Assembly: GCA_026745465.1 (NCBI GenBank)
Contig: JACYXH010000823.1
Location: forward strand, 1,040,294-1,104,293
DNA length: 64,000 bases
Source: Lota lota
Lineage: Eukaryota > Chordata > Actinopteri > Gadiformes > Lotidae
Reading direction: 5' to 3'
Shown here in pieces: positions 63,124-64,000 of this stretch. The translations under genes were made by a program, and so were the position numbers. The first letter of the stretch is position 1. The number at the start of each line of letters is the position of its first letter. Under the pieces are notes generated by a model. That model was given only the letters and a program-made list of their open reading frames with translations, ran no database searches and was not told the DNA's origin.

Positions 63124-64000
63124 TTTTAATTAAGCCGACATCACATTTGCTGGTCGCCTACAGTCGTGTGGGTTCGTCTCGTAAGTCAGGGTGGATGGTC
63201 GAGGTCATGGTCGCGGTCACGTCTCTAGCCATGGTAGTGGTGGTCTCGAGCTGTGGGAGAACATGCAATTGGGGACGTGCAGGCATCATGCATGAATGGC
63301 AACTATTAACATTGGAAGACAAAAATGTAAAAGACGAATTTAGTCGTAATATGATCATCTGACTGACTTGTAACAAGTTAGTAATTGTTAAGACACAAAC
63401 GTAATTGTAATCTAAACCAATTATAGTAAAAGCCATATCCTTATTAGCCCTATTGTTTCATATGAAGTCAGATTTCAGACCTCTCTCGTGTAGTCTACCA
63501 CTCTGAGTGTGGGAGTAGCCTCCCTTATCTCAGGGCCCCTGGCACACACACACAAGAAGACAGGCTCAGGCTCACACACACACACTCTCACATGGCTTTT
63601 TCCTCCCTCCATGTTCTTCCTTTCTTTTCCAAACCCCTAGTATTCCATTGTAGACAACATGATTTAACATTTGGATCCTTGTTAATTTAGTACTTGTCTC
63701 TCAATTGTTATCTCAATATTATTTTATAACCTTTAATATAATTTATATTCATAGCCCCTCAGGAAGGTTTCTTTTTTCTTTTTCCCTATGTTGTCATTTT
63801 AGTAGTTAACTTCCATGGCTATTTCAACCATCCCAATTTTCTAACACTGGTGCTTACAACTCAACCAGTATCTAGGCCATTCGTGGCAAGATACACAGAC
63901 CACATAAAACACACAGACAGACAATTGGGCCCAACAAGCTAGCTCTAAACACATGGACAATAGTTATAGACCATTACTCAGAACCTGTTGGATTAACTAA
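63124..64000. other. Right end, nothing recognised
   Basis: Could be further retroviral sequence or host DNA. It contains short CA-rich stretches (63543-63590) and AT-rich sequence. No convincing open frame. Confidence 0.4.

Overview
This is a vertebrate window, almost certainly from a teleost fish. It carries a tandem array of MHC class I genes of the fish U lineage, all on the minus strand, buried in simple repeats and transposons. Several traits suggest a gadiform (cod-like) fish: many U-lineage copies, very dense AC and AG microsatellites, and many minisatellites. That assignment is inference. I call the genes A to F from left to right. Because they lie on the minus strand, exon 1 is always at the high-coordinate end.

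Layout: gene A (679-739) shows only its signal-peptide exon; the rest lies off the left edge. Gene B (2953-9482) is broken and holds a Tx1-type LINE in intron 3 and a solo LTR in intron 1. Gene C (10627-19795) has a 19-bp deletion in alpha3, a lost exon-6 acceptor, a 3-kb TTAA-flanked element in intron 1 and a partly duplicated promoter. Gene D (21847-27634) is the only copy that is open from end to end (seven exons, 1143 nt, 380 codons), and the only one that keeps the full set of residues that anchor peptide ends in classical class I molecules. Between D and E (27.8-33.4 kb) lie an ERV pol fragment, a TSD-flanked insertion and a hAT transposon. Gene E (33436-46333) is a pseudogene whose intron 1 is swollen to about 8 kb by hAT, DIRS-like and gypsy-like remnants and a 27-bp minisatellite. 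Next come a tRNA-type SINE and a hAT remnant whose transposase is filled by a minisatellite (48.3-50.2 kb). Gene F (51214-56953) has a nonsense codon in alpha2 and has lost the usual first ATG. The right end (57.4-63.1 kb) holds retroviral LTRs and a decayed endogenous retrovirus with pol and env remains.

Each gene has the same plan: exon 1 signal peptide, exon 2 alpha1, exon 3 alpha2, exon 4 alpha3, exon 5 connecting/transmembrane, exon 6 (27 nt) and exon 7 cytoplasmic tail. The repeats are part of the unit. Intron 1 ends in a minisatellite that copies the exon-2 splice acceptor. Long (TC)n tracts are the pyrimidine tracts of exons 3 and 4. A 41-bp minisatellite fills the last intron, and 33-bp and 15-bp minisatellites occur in some copies. 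Exon lengths, deletions and shared insertions let the copies be grouped: B and C share the alpha3 deletion, C and F share an LTR junction upstream, and D and E share a longer tail.

Many copies look non-classical or dead, while D looks like a functional peptide presenter. The most unusual theme is that tandem repeats sit exactly at splice signals of an immune multigene family. All alignments here were done by eye.
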